Shown here: piece by piece, positions 63,495 to 64,000 of the stretch | Numbering within the stretch: position 1 is the first letter of the stretch | Layout of the letters: each line of letters begins with the position of its first letter | DNA from: CAWKGC01 sp963849005 | GTDB taxonomy: Bacteria > Pseudomonadota > Gammaproteobacteria > Burkholderiales > Usitatibacteraceae | NCBI GenBank assembly: GCA_963849005.1 | Contig: CAWKGC010000019.1 | Coordinates: 62,001-126,000 of the forward strand | Reading direction: 5' to 3' | Length of the DNA: 64,000 nucleotides | Position numbers and translations under genes: made by a program | The notes under the pieces: model-generated | Told to the model about the DNA's origin: nothing | Database searches by the model: none | The model's input: the letters and a program-made list of their open reading frames with translations, nothing else

Positions 63495-64000
63495 ATGGAC
63501 CAGAAAATCGTTGACGCCAACATCCTCGTTCACTCGACGATGGCGGCCACCTATGACGCGAGCGAGCCGCATTTCAGGCCCGAGAACAAGGCGGTGGTGC
63601 GCGCCCACCTGGAGCGGCTGCGCAAGGCGACCGGGCCGAGGCTGCTCGACGTCGGCTGCGGCACCGGCTTCGTCATCTCGATTGCCAAGGACCTGTTCGG
63701 CGAGATCCATGGCGTGGATATCACCCAGGCGATGCTCGACCGGGTGGACGCGGGTGGCGGCAACATCACCCTGCACAGGTCGGTGGCCGAGCGCACGCCC
63801 TTTCCCGACGATCATTTCGACGCCGCGACCGCCTATTCCTTCGTGCATCACCTGAGCGACTATGCCGAGGTCCTGCGCGAAGTGCATCGCGTGCTGCGCC
63901 CCGGCGGGATGTTCTACGTGGACCTCGATCCAAACCGTGCCTTCTGGCAGGCGATGGACGCGGCGCAACGCGGCCGGCACGAGGACCCGCCTTCGGACAT
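63495..64000 (+). CDS. Class I SAM-dependent methyltransferase, N-terminal part (runs off window)
   Basis: At least 168 residues; frame open at the right edge. MDQKIVDANILVHSTMAATY, motif I PRLLDVGCGTGFVISIAKD, motif II region HGVDITQAMLDRVDAGG, motif III PFPDDHFDAATAYSFVHHLS and VLREVHRVLRPGGMFYVDLD. Small-molecule methyltransferase of the UbiE/Methyltransf_11 type; substrate unknown. Probably cotranscribed with the PhyH-like gene. Confidence 0.85.
   Translation, partial: MDQKIVDANILVHSTMAATYDASEPHFRPENKAVVRAHLERLRKATGPRLLDVGCGTGFVISIAKDLFGEIHGVDITQAMLDRVDAGGGNITLHRSVAERTPFPDDHFDAATAYSFVHHLSDYAEVLREVHRVLRPGGMFYVDLDPNRAFWQAMDAAQRGRHEDPPSD

Overview
High-GC chromosomal window from what is most likely a betaproteobacterium. 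This rests on gene content and order: an NtrC/sigma-54 TorF-like porin-glnK-amtB operon beside ubiK and comM, a heavy-metal RND operon, and LPS-core heptosyltransferases around msbA. I cannot name a genus. No rRNA, tRNA, CRISPR array or intact transposase was seen.

Layout. 1-1400 (-): 5' part of metH behind a promoter, a SAM-II-type riboswitch and an intrinsic terminator. 1.4-11.1 kb (-): a copper/silver module (small Cys/Met/His protein, cusC-cusB-cusA, CueO-like multicopper oxidase, DsbB/DsbA-like pair, VanZ-like protein). 11.1-17.1 kb: M20 amidohydrolase, rhodanese, two MFS transporters, di-heme oxidoreductase. 17.1-24.3 kb (-): GGDEF-EAL protein and three prepilin-like genes, bracketed by a relic of the comM 3' end and by comM itself, then ubiK. 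24.3-27.5 kb (+): nitrogen-controlled porin-glnK-amtB, a terminator and a four-copy inverted repeat. 27.5-38.5 kb (+): a type II secretion operon in the order gspE-F-G-H-I-J-K-L-M-N-D. 38.5-43.2 kb (+): a lipoprotein, two unrecognised exported proteins (possible secretion substrates) and a periplasmic PpiC-type isomerase. 43.2-64 kb: a surface-glycan/glycosylation region with three paralogous TPR-glycosyltransferases (one carrying a SEC-C zinc motif), a Wzm/Wzt exporter joined to an OGT-type (GT41) transferase, GT2/GT4/GT9 enzymes, MsbA, a WaaQ-like heptosyltransferase, an exported trypsin-like protease, a PhyH-type dioxygenase and a truncated methyltransferase.

Working together: the type II system can export folded periplasmic proteins (the protease and the 39-42 kb proteins are candidates), PpiC and the Dsb pair could help them fold, and the right-hand third builds and exports glycans.

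Quality caveat: 17 genes have intact family motifs but are split by apparent single-base insertions (about 27, all in the insertion direction). I read these as sequence errors and give the full restored gene spans; protein lengths for these genes are after removing the extra base(s).
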